Below are positions 13,501-24,847 of a DNA stretch of 64,000 bases, piece by piece. Numbering within the stretch: the stretch's first letter is position 1; each line of letters begins with the position of its first letter. Location: assembly GCA_035048495.1 (NCBI GenBank), contig CM068553.1, forward strand, positions 28,482,978 through 28,546,977, in the 5' to 3' direction. The position numbers and the translations under genes were made by a program. Source of the DNA: Euptelea pleiosperma. Lineage: Eukaryota; Streptophyta; Magnoliopsida; Ranunculales; Eupteleaceae. Below the pieces are notes generated by a model. The model saw only the letters and a list, made by a program, of their open reading frames with translations. It did no database searches and was not told the origin of the DNA.

Positions 13501-16154
13501 GTGTGTTACATTCCAAAGCCTATAACTTGTGACTTTGTCGCAACCAAACCTCGTAACTTTACTCAAACTCTTCCATTACTATTGTTCAACACATTTGAAG
13601 TGTCCGAACAAGATTCGGGACAGTCGAAACAAGTTAGGTCCATCCGTGCGTCAATGTCTCAAATTGGACACAGTTTGTGTGTTACATTCCGAAGCCTATA
13701 ACTTGTGACTTTGTCGCAACCGGACCTCGTAATTGGACTCAAACTCTTCCATTACTATTGTTTCAACACATTTGAAGTGTTGGAACAAGATTTGGGACAG
13801 TCGAAACAAGTTAGCTCCATCCGAGCGTCAACGTCTCAAATTGGACTCAGTTTGTGTGTTACATTCCAAAGCCTATAACTTGTGACATTTTCGTAACCGA
13901 ACCTCATAATTGGACTCAAACTCTTCCATTACTATTGTTTCAACACATTTGAAGTGTTTGGACAAGATTCGGGACAGTCAAAACAAGTTAGCTCCATCTG
14001 TACGCCAACGTCTCAAATTCGACTCAGTTTGTGTGTTACATTCCAAAGCCTATAACTTGTAACTTTGTCGCTACCGAACCTCGTAACTTTACTCAAACTC
14101 TTCCATTACTATTGTTTCAACACATTTGAAGTGTTTGAACAAGATTCGGGACAGTCGAAACAAGTGAGCTCCATCCGTGCGTCAACGTCTAAAATTAGAC
14201 TCAGTTTGTGTGTTACATTCCGAAGCCTATAACTTGTGACTTTGTCGCAACCGGACCTCGTAATTGGACTCAAACTATTCCATTACTATTGTTTCAACAC
14301 ATTTGAAGTGTTGGAACAAGATTTGGGAAAGTCGAAACAAGTTAGCTCCATCCGTGCGTCAACGTCTCAAATTGGACTCAGTTTGTGTGTTACATTCCAA
14401 AGCCTATAACTTGTGACATTTTCGTAACCGAACCTCATAATTGGACTCAAACTCTTCCATTACTATTGTTTCAACACATTTGAAGTGTTTGGACAAGATT
14501 CGGGACATTCAAAACAAGTTAGCTCCATCTGTACGCCAACGTCTCAAATTCGACTCAGTTTGTGTGTTACATTCCAAAGCCTATAACTTGGGACTTTGTC
14601 GCAACCGGACCTCGTAATTGGACTCAAACTATTCCATTACTATTGTTTCAACACATTTGAAGTGTTGGAACAACTTTTGGGATAGTCAAAACAAGTTAGC
14701 TCCATCCGTGCGTCAACGTCTCAAATTGGACTCAGTTTGTGTGTTACATTCCAAAGCCTATAACTTGTGACATTTTCGTAACCGAACCTCGTAATTGGAC
14801 TCAAACTCTTCCATTACTATTGTTTCAACACATTTGAAGTGTTTGAACAAGATTCGGGACAGTCGAAACAAGTTACCTCCATCCGTGCGTCAACGTCTCA
14901 AATTGGACTCAGTTTGTGTGTTACATTCCAAAGCCTATAACTTGTGACTTTGTCGCAACCGAACCTCGTAACTTTACTCAAACTCTTCCATTACTATTGT
15001 TTCAACACATTTGAATTGTTTGTACAAGATTCGGGACAGTCGAAACAAGTGAGCTCCATCCGTGCGTCAACGTCTAAAATTAGACTCAGTTTGTGTGTAA
15101 CATTCCGAAGCCTATAACTTGTGACTTTGTCGCAACCGGACCTCGTAATTGGACTCAAACTATTCCATTACTATTGTTTCAACACATTTGAAGTGTTGGA
15201 ACAAGATTTGGGATAGTCGAAAGAAGTTAGCTCCATCCGTGCGTCAACGTCTCAAATTGGACTCAGTTTGTGTGTTACATTCCAAAGCCTATAACTTGTG
15301 ACATTTTCGTAACCGAACCTCATAATTGGACTCAAACTCTTCCATTACTATTGTTTCAACACATTTGAATTGTTTGGACAAGATTCGGGACAGTCGAAAC
15401 AAGTTAGCTCCCTCCGTGCGTCAACGTCTCAAATTAGACTCAGTTTGTGTGTTACATTCCGAAGCCTCTAACTTGGGACTTTGTCGCAACCGGACCTCGT
15501 AATTGGACTCAAACTATTCCATTACTATTGTTTCAACACATTTGAAGTGTTGGAACAAGATTTGGGACAGTCAAAACAAGTTAGCTCCATCCGTGCGTCA
15601 ACGTCTGAAATTGGACTCAGTTTGTGTGTTACATTCCAAAGCCTATAACTTGTAACTTTGTCGCTACCGAACCTCGTAACTTTACTCAAACTCTTCCATT
15701 ACTATTGTTTCAACACATTTGAAGTGTTTGAACAAGATTCGGGACAGTCGAAATAAGTTAGCTCCATCTGTGCGTCAACGTCTCAAATTGGACTCAGTTT
15801 GTGTGTTACATTCCAAAGCCTATAACTTGGGACTTTGTCGCAACCGGACCTCGTAATTGGACTCAAACTATTCCATTACTATTGTTTCAACACATTTGAA
15901 GTGTTTGAACAAGATTCGGGACAGTCGAAATAAGTTAGCTCCATCCGTGCGTCAACGTCTCAAATTGGACTCAGTTTGTGTGTTACATTCCGAAGCCTAT
16001 AACTTGGGACTTTGTCGCAACCGGACCTCGTAATTGGACTCAAACTATTCCATTACTATTGTTTCAACACATTTGAAGTGTTGGAACAAGATTTGGGACA
16101 GTCGAAATAAGTTAGCTCCATCCGTGCGTCAACGTCTCAAATTGGACTCAGTTT
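13501..16154 (+). repeat. Canonical 15-monomer higher-order repeat unit
   Basis: From the T-less diagnostic monomer at 13501 to the next at 16155 is 2,654 bp. It contains the two monomers missing in the 13-mer variants, including the CTCCCTCCGTG and CCTCTAACTTGGG types. About four further monomers follow to the Tat junction. Confidence 0.9.
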
Positions 16155-16839
16155 GTGTGTTACATTCCAAAGCCTATAACTTGTGACTTTGTCGCAACCA
16201 AACCTCGTAACTTTACTCAAACTCTTCCATTACTATTGTTCAACACATTTGAAGTGTCCGAACAAGATTCGGGACAGTCGAAACAAGTTAGGTCCATCCG
16301 TGCGTCAATGTCTCAAATTGGACACAGTTTGTGTGTTACATTCCGAAGCCTATAACTTGTGACTTTGTCGCAACCGGACCTCGTAATTGGACTCAAACTC
16401 TTCCATTACTATTGTTTCAACACATTTGAAGTGTTGGAACAAGATTTGGGACAGTCGAAACAAGTTAGCTCCATCCGAGCGTCAACGTCTCAAATTGGAC
16501 TCAGTTTGTGTGTTACATTCCAAAGCCTATAACTTGTGACATTTTCGTAACCGAACCTCATAATTGGACTCAAACTCTTCCATTACTATTGTTTCAACAC
16601 ATTTGAAGTGTTTGGACAAGATTCGGGACAGTCAAAACAAGTTAGCTCCATCTGTACGCCAACGTCTCAAATTCGACTCAGTTTGTGTGTTACATTCCAA
16701 AGCCTATAACTTGTAACTTTGTCGCTACCGAACCTCGTAACTTTACTCAAACTCTTCCATTACTATTGTTTCAACACATTTGAAGTGTTTGAACAAGATT
16801 CGGGCCAGTCGAAACAAGTTAGCTCCATCCGTGCGTCAA

Positions 16840-17085
16840 CTTGTTCTAGATACACCATCCCCCTACAACGGCATCTTGGGGAGAGGCTGGATACATGAAG
16901 TCGAGGGGGTACCGTCTACTTATCATCAATTGTTCCGATTCCCGACTGCTCACGGGATTATGGAGCTCAAGGGAGATCAGGCCATCTCGGCAAAATGCTA
17001 TGCCATGGCCCTGAAATCAAAGCAGGTCCCAGTCCTGGAGGATCATCATGGAGGGGGAACTTCGTCCGTAGTTATGGAAAAATAG
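16840..17085 (+). pseudogene. Tat pol fragment: C-terminal end of protease region and linker to RT
   Basis: The frame encodes a typical Tat segment after the aspartic protease: YNGILGRGWIHEVEG, then PSTYHQLFRFPT and GDQAISAKCY. The active-site part of the protease is gone because satellite DNA replaces everything upstream of about 16840. An in-frame TAG ends this piece at 17083-17085, and the same frame continues after it into RT. An apparent start within the satellite (16780) is accidental. This is a broken relic with no independent product expected. Confidence 0.85.
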
Positions 17086-18969
17086 CAATTAGAGCGCATC
17101 CCGGCAAGTCTGGAGCAGACTGCGCTGACCCGGGAAGGTGATATTGAGCAAGGGACAAGTCCCACAGTTGAGGAGACTGATCAGGTTAACCTCGGTAGTG
17201 AGGAAAACCCAAAGTGTACTTATATCGGGGCTGGATTATCTGTGGAAGAAAAAATATCCTTCACTGATTTTCTCAAATCTTATATGGATGTTTTCGCATG
17301 GTCATTTAACGATATGCCGGGTATTTCTCCCGACATTTCCTACCACCATCTACAGGTAAATAGAGATCATTTACCTGTGAAACAGAGACCTCGGAGGATT
17401 GCTCCAGAGAAGCAGCAGGCAGTCCAGGAAGAGATTGATAAACTCCTGGAGGCCGGATTCATCCGCGAAGTCAACAATGCACAATGGTTAGCCAACATAG
17501 TGGCTGTTCCGAAGAAGAATGGGAAGATCAGAGTCTGCATAGACTTCACACACTTGAATAAAGCCTGCCCTAAAGATCCATATCCTTTGCCGAGGATTGA
17601 TCAACTGGTTGACGCAACCTCGGGATATGAGATCTTATCTTTCATGGATGGGTATTCGGGTTATAATCAGATCCCTCTGTATGAGCCAGATCAGGAGATG
17701 ACAGCCTTCACGACTGATAGGGGCATCTTTTGTTACAGAGTGATGCCTTTTGGTCTCAAGAATGCGGGAGCCACTTACCAACGTCTCGTTAATAAAATGT
17801 TCCATGATATGATTGGCGTGACGATGGAGGTGTATATAGACGATATGATGGTTAAAACAAGGACCCGGGAATTACATCTGGGAGATCTCGGGAAAACGTT
17901 TGATCGTCTTCGAGAGTATCAAATGAAACTCAATCCTGCCAAGTGCGTCTTTGGAGTGACCTCAGGGAAATTTCTAGGTTATCTCATTACGAGGCGAGGA
18001 ATTGAAGCTAATCCCGAACAGATCAGGGCTTTGACAGATATGCCTTCACCAAAGAACAGGAAGGAAGTCCAAAAGCTTGCCGGGAGGATAGCAGCATTGA
18101 ATCGCTTCATAGCGAGATCGTCAGATAGATGCAGACCTTTATTCAGGCTCTTGAAGAAGAATGGAAGATTTGACTGGACTGAAGAGTGTGATGAAGCCTT
18201 TCAAAAGCTCAAACATTATCTCTCACAACCTCCGATTCTTTCTAAACCTGATCAAGGGGAGCCTCTGGGTCTTTATTTGGCTACCACAGATGAATCCATT
18301 AGCGCCGTTCTCTTCCGTGAGCTCGATCAGGAAGAACGACCAGTATATTTCACCAGTAAGACTTTGATTGGGGCAGAAACGAGATATGCCACAATCGAGA
18401 AAGCTGCTTTGGCTTTGATTTATGCTTCGAGACGTCTTAAACCCTACTTTGAAGGCAGGACTATTACGGTTTACACAGAGCATCCTTTGAAATCTATACT
18501 CGGTAAGATCGATTTGTCAGGGAGAATGGCTAAATGGGCCATTTATTTGGCTCAATACGACATTCAGTTCTCACCAAGAACATCTGAGAAGGGACATGCC
18601 TTGGCAGGGTTTTTGGCCGACTTCCCAGTTCAAGATGTGGCAGACACTGGGGGCGAGGACAGAGAAGTTCTTCCACTTCCCGAGATGCCAGAGATGTTGA
18701 ATCCCAAGACGGGATGGAGATTGTTTACTGATGGATCAGCCAATGAGAACGGATCAGGTGTAGGAGTCGTTCTGGTCACACCTGAGAATACTAGATTGGA
18801 AAAATCTGTTAAATTCGGGTTCGTGGCATCCAATAACGAAGCAGAATATGAAGCAATGATTTCGGGACTCCAGACAGCACTTGATCTCGGGATAACAGAC
18901 ATTACCGCTTATACTGATTCACAGCTGGTCGTCAGTCAGTTTGCTGGGACATATCTAGCCCTGAGATGA
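17086..18969 (+). pseudogene. Tat pol: reverse transcriptase, RNase H and archaeal-type RNase H
   Basis: One long frame, with the first Met at 17242. RT motifs include VAVPKKNGKIRVCIDF (about residue 88 from that Met), [11 protein letters not shown] and the catalytic YIDDMMV near 17832-17850. A degenerate Ty3-type RNase H follows (TDESISAVLF, TIEKAALALIYA). A second RNase H comes next, with LFTDGSANENG, NNEAEYEAM and YTDSQLVV giving its D-E-D set between about 18720 and 18930. This extra domain defines the Tat lineage. The frame is lost at 18969 by a one-base shift, and the protein continues in the next frame from 18974. The product would copy element RNA into DNA in cytoplasmic particles if intact. 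Confidence 0.93.
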
Positions 18970-18973
18970 GAGG

Positions 18974-19711
18974 ATGGCAGCTTATTTAGATATTGTTCAA
19001 CATTTGGCTGAGCGATTTGGTAACATAAAAATTCATCAGTTACCAAGGATGGAAAATCGGCATGCTGATGCTTTGGCCTATTTATCTACTATGATGGGAG
19101 GGGCTGAATCAAGAACTATATCCGTGGACTATCAGGAATTTCCGAGTATTCATTCACCTGTTGAAGTTTATCTGGCCCCGGTGGAGGTTGATCATGAGCC
19201 AAGTTGGATGGACGATTTTCGAAGGTATTTACAACATGGAGAACTCCCTTCTGGGAGAGATGCCGCAAAGAGAATTCAGAGGCTTGGGAGAAGGTATATC
19301 ATGGTAGGCCAAGATCTCTACAGGAAATCAGCATCAGGTCCTCTCCTTAAATGTCTTACCCCCAGAGAATCTCAGCAAGTTCTTCTTGAGATACACGCGG
19401 GAGAATGTGGAAATCACTCGGGGGCGAGGACCTTGGCACATAAAGCTCTCAGCCAAGGTTATTTTTGGCCCTACATGCAGAAAGATGCCAAGTTGCTGGT
19501 GAAGAAATGTGAGAAGTGTCAGAAATATTCTCCATTGATAAAGGTTCCCGCCGAAGAGCTGCATCCTGTATTCAGTCCATGGCCATTTGCGAAATGGGGA
19601 CTAGATATAATGGGACCATTCCCGACAGCCCCAGGGAATGTGAGGTTCTTATTGGTGGCCACGGATTACTTCACAAAGTGGATCGAGGCAGTGCCGTTAG
19701 TTCAGGTATAG
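18974..19711 (+). pseudogene. Tat pol: end of second RNase H and integrase N-terminal half
   Basis: The frame is shifted by one relative to the upstream RT frame. It starts at MAAYLDIVQHLAERF, the usual end of the second RNase H. The integrase zinc finger follows with His residues in HAGECGNHSG and the CEKCQK pair (about 19395-19525), then GLDIMGPF with the first catalytic Asp and TDYFTKWIEA. It ends at an in-frame TAG (19709-19711), and the rest of integrase lies directly downstream in the same frame. One frameshift plus one stop therefore separate the enzyme from RT. Confidence 0.92.
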
Positions 19712-19720
19712 TCTTCGCAT

Positions 19721-20440
19721 GTGAAGAGGTTCTTATGGGAGAATATCATCTGCCAGTTCGGCATTCCAGAAGAGATAGTCACAGATAACGGAACCCAGTT
19801 TGATTCCACCGAGGTGAAAGCTCTGTGTCAGGCTTTGAATATAAAGAAAAGACAATCTGCCCCAAGATACCCCCAGAGTAACGGACTTGCCGAGAGAGCA
19901 AATCGAGTTATACTCGAAAACTTGAAGAAGAGGTTAGATCGAGCAAAGGAAAAATGGGCGGAAGAATTGTCAGGAGTACTCTGGGCATATCGAACTACCC
20001 CGAGAAGAACTACAGGGGAATCTCCATTTTCTCTGGCTTATGGATCAGAGGCAGTAATTCCTACAGAAGTTGTTATCCCGACATCTCGGACTCAGGCTGT
20101 CAATACTAGGCAGAATGAAGGAATATTGGCTCGGGACAATGACTTGCTAGAAGAGCGTCGAGAGCAGGCAGTTGTGAGATTGGCTAATTATCAGCAAACT
20201 ATCAAACAGTCATATGATCGCCGCGTCAGACGCAGGACCTTCAAAGTTGGAGATTTGGTACTGAGAAAAGTATTTGACAATACAAGGGAGCCCGGGAGTG
20301 GCAAATTGGGTGCCAATTGGGAAGGTCCTTACCTTGTTGACAGGATTGGGCAGAACGGGGCTTATTACTTGAAGACACAAGACGGAGATGTATTTGAAAG
20401 ACCGTGGAACGCATTTAATATGCGGATTTTCTATCAATAA
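19721..20440 (+). pseudogene. Tat pol: integrase catalytic core second half and C-terminal region
   Basis: In the same frame as the preceding integrase piece, after its TAG stop. It carries the second catalytic Asp in VTDNGTQFD (about 19779), the catalytic Glu in NGLAERANR (about 19890), LWAYRTTPRRTTGESP and the C-terminal GPYLVDRIGQNGAYYL typical of plant Ty3/gypsy integrases. It ends in a natural stop at 20438-20440. No chromodomain is present, as expected for this lineage. Confidence 0.93.
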
Positions 20441-20475
20441 AGATGATTCCAAGTTTCTCATACAAGAAGCATCAT

Positions 20476-21330
20476 CGTCGATTACAAAGTCCTAAGCCGG
20501 GAGTTACAAACCGGAAGGCCGGGATGATCTAAAATTCTAAGTCATGCGACTAGAATTGAGGAGAATCACGTCGATTACAAAGTCCTAAGCCGGGAGTTAC
20601 AAACCGGGAGGCCGGGATGATCTAAAATTCTAAGTCATGCGACTGGAATTGAGGAGAATCACGTCGATTACAAAGTCCTAAGCCGGGAGTTACAAACCGG
20701 GAGGCCGGGATGATCTAAAATTCTAAGTCATGCGACTGGAATTGAGGAGAATCACGTCGAATACAAAGTCCTAAGCCGGGAGTTACAAACCGGAAGGCCG
20801 GGATGATCTAAAATTCTAAGTCATGCGACTGGAATTGAGGAGAATCACGTCGAATACAAAGTCCTAAGCCAGGAGTTACAAACCGGAAGGCCGGGATGAT
20901 CTAAAATTCTAAGTCATGCGACTGGAATTGAGGAGAATCACGTCGATTACAAAGTCCTAAGCCGGGAGTTACAAACCGGAAGGCCGGGATGATCTAAAAT
21001 TCTAAGTCATGCGACTGGAATTGAAGAGATTCACGTCGAATACAAAGTCCTAAGCCGGGAGTTACAAACCGGAAGGCCGGGATGATCTAAAATTCTAAGT
21101 CATGCGACTGGAATTGAGGAGAATCACGTCGATTACAAAGTCCTAAGCCGGGAGTTACAAACCGGAAGGCCGGGATGATCTAAAATTCTAAGTCATGCGA
21201 CTGGAATTGAGGAGAATCACGTCGATTACAAAGTCCTAAGCCGGGAGTTACAAACCGGAAGGCCGGGATGATCTAAAATTCTAAGTCATGCGACTGGAAT
21301 TGAGGAGAATCACGTCGAATACAAAGTCCT
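20476..21330 (+). repeat. 93-bp tandem array downstream of Tat pol, about nine copies
   Basis: CGTCGATTACAAAGTCC or a one-base variant recurs at 20476, 20569, 20662, 20755 and 20848, exactly 93 bp apart, to about 21313. Each unit contains CCGGGAGTTACAAACCGG and TAAGTCATGCGAC. Copies are nearly identical. Non-coding tandem repeats between pol and the 3' LTR are known in Tat/Ogre elements. Confidence 0.93.
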
Positions 21331-21685
21331 AGCCAGGAGCCTTGGATTCTTATCAATCTTGGCTTCTTGCCTTGATAAGAGTCCAAGTATACAAACCGGA
21401 AGGCCGGGATGATCTAAAGATTCTTAGTCATGCGACTAGAATTAATGAGATTCTCGTCATTTATAAAATCCAAGTGAGATTAATTGACCATGAAATCCTA
21501 GCCGGGATAATACAGGTTGATTCCCGACAAACCTATATTCCTGACTAGGATTATTGAATTTTAACACATTGAATTCATATTTTGATAAGTATTCAGTTCA
21601 TGCAATAACAGAAAAAGTATTCTATTATATTGAAAAGCCTTAAACGGCATTTACAATTGTAAACCCAAGGGGTTAGTTACAAAAA
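21331..21685 (+). repeat. Degenerate end of the 93-bp array and spacer before the antisense gene
   Basis: Diverged pieces of the 93-bp unit (ACAAACCGGAAGGCCGGGATG near 21392, TAGTCATGCGACTAGAATT near 21425) are broken by unrelated AT-rich sequence. No gene is seen. The final part forms the 3' flank of the antisense gene. Confidence 0.7.
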
Positions 21686-22306
21686 TCAGGGAAGTGTCAC
21701 ATCCTGCCCGCCGACCGGCTGAGTGACAGGATTTACTGTGACATCCCCTCCTGGAGTCACCATGTCTGTCTGAGAAAAGGCTGGAACACCTTCAGGTGCC
21801 GGGATGGTTGGAGATGGTTCTCGGGGAACTTCTGTTGAAATTATTGTCCCGACAAGTGGTTCAGGCTGAACCATATTTTCAACAGGATCTTCATCTCCTT
21901 CTTCTTCCATCATGGCTTCACATTTGGCGAAGCCTTCCCGGTATCCCTTGTCGTAAGATTCTTGTTGGAGGGCATCAGATGCCTGTTTGGTTTCATCCCT
22001 CTCAACGGTCATCTTTTCCAGATCTTTTTGCAGGCGACTGGCTCCCTCCTTGAATTTTGCATACTCCGCCTTGACTTTAATCAAGTTATCTTCAGCTTTT
22101 TTCTTTGAAGCAAGAGCTTCAAGAGCCAATTTTCTCTCCATTTCAGCCTTGGTCTTTGAAACTTCGGCAGAGAGAGTGGCTGCTTGAATTTGCTCCTCGG
22201 CCAGTTGAAGTTTAGCTTCGGATGCACTTGATTTTTCGACAAGGGCAGTATAATTTTGGAGGAGATCACCAAGATAATCCCTCAGACCTACGTAGGCATG
22301 GATGCT

Positions 22307-22386
22307 CTGCAGACAGAAGGAACTGTTAGAATATATTGGAAGAATTCATCAGAGAAAGCAGTACAAAAAAATAAATAAATTCTTAC
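22307..22386 (-). other. Predicted intron 2 of the Tat antisense gene (80 bp, phase 0)
   Basis: The donor is GTAAGAATT after ...CTCCTGGAG. The acceptor is a pyrimidine-rich stretch ending CTGTCTGCAG before AGCATCCATGCC. Both edges are close to plant splice consensus and the frame is kept. Confidence 0.75.
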
Positions 22387-23043
22387 CTCCAGGAGGGAAC
22401 GACTGAGAACTTCACAGGGCACTTTTGGGGAAGGCATGTCAATATAACGCAACCTGTCCCGTGGAAGACAGATTCGTTAGATCAACGTCGAAGCCACCCC
22501 AGCGTCAGCAATGGAGCTTTGCTCCGAGATGGGCTGCCCATTTGGCAAGCAACCAGCATTCATGATGTATGGTTCCACGCCATCGAAATCCCGTAGACCT
22601 GCAATGGGGTTATCTTGTCGCCACAATTCTTTCAGTGTAACCCATGTATCAATTAAATCAAATGCTGTACCAGACGGGAATGAAGGAGAACGAATGTGCT
22701 CACCAATTGAATGACTGGGCCCGGCAGCGTCTGTTGGACGAGAGGTTGATGGAGGGGTAGATATTGGTTGAAGCTCTGGAGAAGGAAGGAATCCAGGAGG
22801 AGATCGCGTAGTGGCGATCGAAGGAGAAGCAGTAGGTATGGCAGCTACCGAAGGAGAATCTGGGGCCTCAGAAGGTTGAGTCGATGAGGAACCACCAGTC
22901 ACCGCAGTAGTTACGATACCCTCCCGAGTCAGTGATGCCTCTAATTCAGGAGCTAGTCCCTTGACCAGTTTTCTTTTCTTCCTTGGCACCAAAGCTGGGA
23001 CAGCAAAGGTATCCTTCCTCATCTCGGCCATTCTACCCTCCAT

Positions 23044-23114
23044 CTGCAAAGGAGGTAACAAGTTAGATGATCACATAAGAATATGAGTTAGACATCAGCT
23101 ATAGAAGAATATAC
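23044..23114 (-). other. Predicted intron 1 of the Tat antisense gene (71 bp, phase 0)
   Basis: On the minus strand the exon ends ...GAGGCAGAG, the intron starts GTATATTC and ends CCTTTGCAG before ATGGAGGG. A TAA stop inside it would end the frame, while splicing joins LVRLEEAE to MEGRMAEM in frame. Predicted from sequence only. Confidence 0.75.
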
Positions 23115-24502
23115 CTCTGCCTCTTCCAACCGGACAAGTTCCCAGGCAAAATCATTCAGAGGTTCTTGTCGACCATCTGGATGTCTGAAGAATTCGGCCA
23201 CGGGATAAGGAGCAGCCGTGACCCGACTTGTTGGGGGATTTACATGGGCTGGCGTGCTATGAGTTTGGCGAGGTCTCTTTATTAAGGGGATGTCGGGACT
23301 TATATCCTCCTCTTCCCGAGACACTTCATCCCTTGCAGTAATCTCCACAGCAGGACGCTTACGCGAATAGTCGGGAGCCGTTATCCGCAGGTCCCGTGAG
23401 ATGACAGGAGTGGGAGCTGAGGATCTTTTATTTTTATCAATTAGCCCCGCCAGGGACCATTGATTTACTACCTTGGGGATTTTCCTCAAGATATATTTGA
23501 CCTTGTCCTCTATATCCTGAGGATATTTCCAGGGACGTCTGGTATAGTCTACAGCAGAGAAGAGAGGAAATTGATCAATAGACTGATTAACTGAATCTAA
23601 AGGAGATTGACGGGATATAAAGAGGAGCTTACCCGACAAGTTAAAGCTTGTGCGGACTCTATGGCTGCTGGAGCTCCCCTCCACACGCTCGTCAAATTCC
23701 CAAGATCCAGTCACCAGCAGAGGATCAGAGTGCCATCCCTTATGACTATCGGGCAGGCTCTCAACTATCTTCTGATTTTTATTTCGGGCAGCTACCGACC
23801 AGAACATATCGGTATCGAAGGAGTCTGGGCATCTCCTCAAAATGTACAGATAATCGATCTCGGAGAGACCGATCTGGTATTTACTCGTAGAGTTGAAATA
23901 CTCTATCCTATTCATCAGACGCCAGAAATTTCCGTGCTTCTGGCCGGGAGCCCGGTCGTAGAACCAGAGGACTTCCCTCACTAAAGGAGTCAGAGGTAGG
24001 GTTAACCCGAACTTCAATTGAAGCCGAGTGATACTTATTTCGCCAGGGTTAGTATTTTCCCCATGACGAGAATCGATATTAACAAAAACAGAAGAAGGAA
24101 TGGCAAATTCTTTTCTCAAACCTACAATATAAGGGTCATTCCCATAAGTTGGGACCCTGACGATTACTTGAGGAATTATTGGTTCCTCCCAATATACATC
24201 TACTTCTCTATCCAACGAATCAGAGGATAATTGCTCCTCTACATCAACATTGGTTTCTACTGGTTCTCTGGGAACCATTTCTTCGGTATCTTCAAGAACC
24301 CTTTTACCCCTAGCCATTTGAAGAAGAAGATGAAGAAGAAAATGAAAGTATACGAGAGGGGATGACAGATGAGAGAAAAGTACCGTTACAGTCTGGAAGC
24401 AGCGAACAGAGGAGATACAGGTGAAGAACAGCTTGAGCTTGAAGCTTGAAGTATTGCAGAGCACTGACCAGAGCGAAGAAATGGAAGAAAGCGGTGAATA
24501 AA

Positions 24503-24511
24503 CCTTTTATA
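24503..24511 (-). promoter_or_regulatory. TATA box of the antisense gene
   Basis: TATAAAAGG on the minus strand, about 190 bp upstream of the antisense ATG and outside the 3' LTR (which starts at 24848). With a start site about 30 bp downstream, the 5' leader would be about 155 nt. Its placement suggests an internal promoter for the antisense gene. Confidence 0.6.
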
Positions 24512-24833
24512 GGCAAAGATCTGGTTATATCAAACCAGCAGTTTGGCTATATCAAATCTCGGGCGCCAAAACTCAAAAGATTGGTTACTCGATGGTTCGG
24601 TTACCTATTCCCTCGAGTACTGTACCCATCAATCATTCCATTCGACGACGTACATTGGGCAGCACGTTGCTACGGACACGTATCATGTATACAGCAAACA
24701 GTAAGCGCAGTATTAAATGCGGAGGAAAATGATCGATTGGTTATTACATGATCCAACGGCTAAGAAACAGATATGAAACGTGGATGGCCAAGATCTTTTT
24801 CAGAAGATACGACGGTCATTTATCGATCTTCTC

Positions 24834-24844
24834 AAAAAGGGGGG
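24834..24844 (+). other. Polypurine tract of the Tat element
   Basis: AAAAAGGGGGG, three bases before the LTR start TGTGGGTGCC. This is the expected primer site for plus-strand DNA synthesis and fixes the 3' LTR boundary. Confidence 0.85.
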
Positions 24845-24847
24845 CGA

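Larger units (their letters stand above)
3595..16840 (+). repeat. 177-bp centromere-type satellite array, about 75 monomers, higher-order structure
   Basis: The landmark CTCAGTTTGTGTG recurs at 3761, 3938 and 4115, always 177 bp apart, and so on to the Tat junction. Monomers differ at diagnostic sites (for example GTGACTTTGTCGC, GTGACATTTTCG, GTAACTTTGTCGCT, GGGACTTTGTCG), and the order of types repeats, so this is a higher-order array. The monomer length is typical of plant centromeric satellites. No binding to the centromeric histone can be shown from sequence. The array is non-coding. Confidence 0.95.
21686..24317 (-). pseudogene. Tat antisense gene (putative 'transposase_28'/gypsy-type aORF), three exons, one stop
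   Basis: Runs opposite to pol. Proposed exons: 24317-23115, 23043-22387 and 22306-21686. Both introns (71 and 80 bp) start GT, end TGCAG, are AT-rich and fall exactly between codons, so one frame of about 826 codons runs from MARGKRVLED to the stop at 21686. Exon 1 holds the block FGLTLPLTPLVREVLWFYD...NFWRL typical of the plant putative gypsy-type transposon domain (PF04195), found in antisense genes of Tat elements such as Grande. Exon 2 has a basic PRKKRK patch and Ser/Pro/Thr-rich sequence. Exon 3 is a Lys/Glu-rich coiled coil of roughly 120 residues. One in-frame TAA (22477-22479) lies in exon 2. A TATA box lies about 190 bp upstream of the ATG. Function is unknown. Confidence 0.82.

Noticed and set aside
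5893..16355. Six identical 66-codon frames starting at 5893, 8547, 10848, 11201, 13501 and 16155
   Set aside because: They are one satellite monomer type that happens to lack stops because of a one-base deletion. There is no Met-codon context, promoter or protein family; their repetition only reflects the higher-order structure.
3595..16840. CRISPR array
   Set aside because: Period is 177 bp with no unique spacers; monomers are contiguous and homologous throughout. This is a eukaryotic satellite.
24318..24464. Upstream start of the antisense gene at 24464
   Set aside because: In frame, but the extra residues are hydrophobic UTR-like sequence lying just downstream of the TATA box. MARGKRVL at 24317 fits a 5' leader and a basic N-terminus better.
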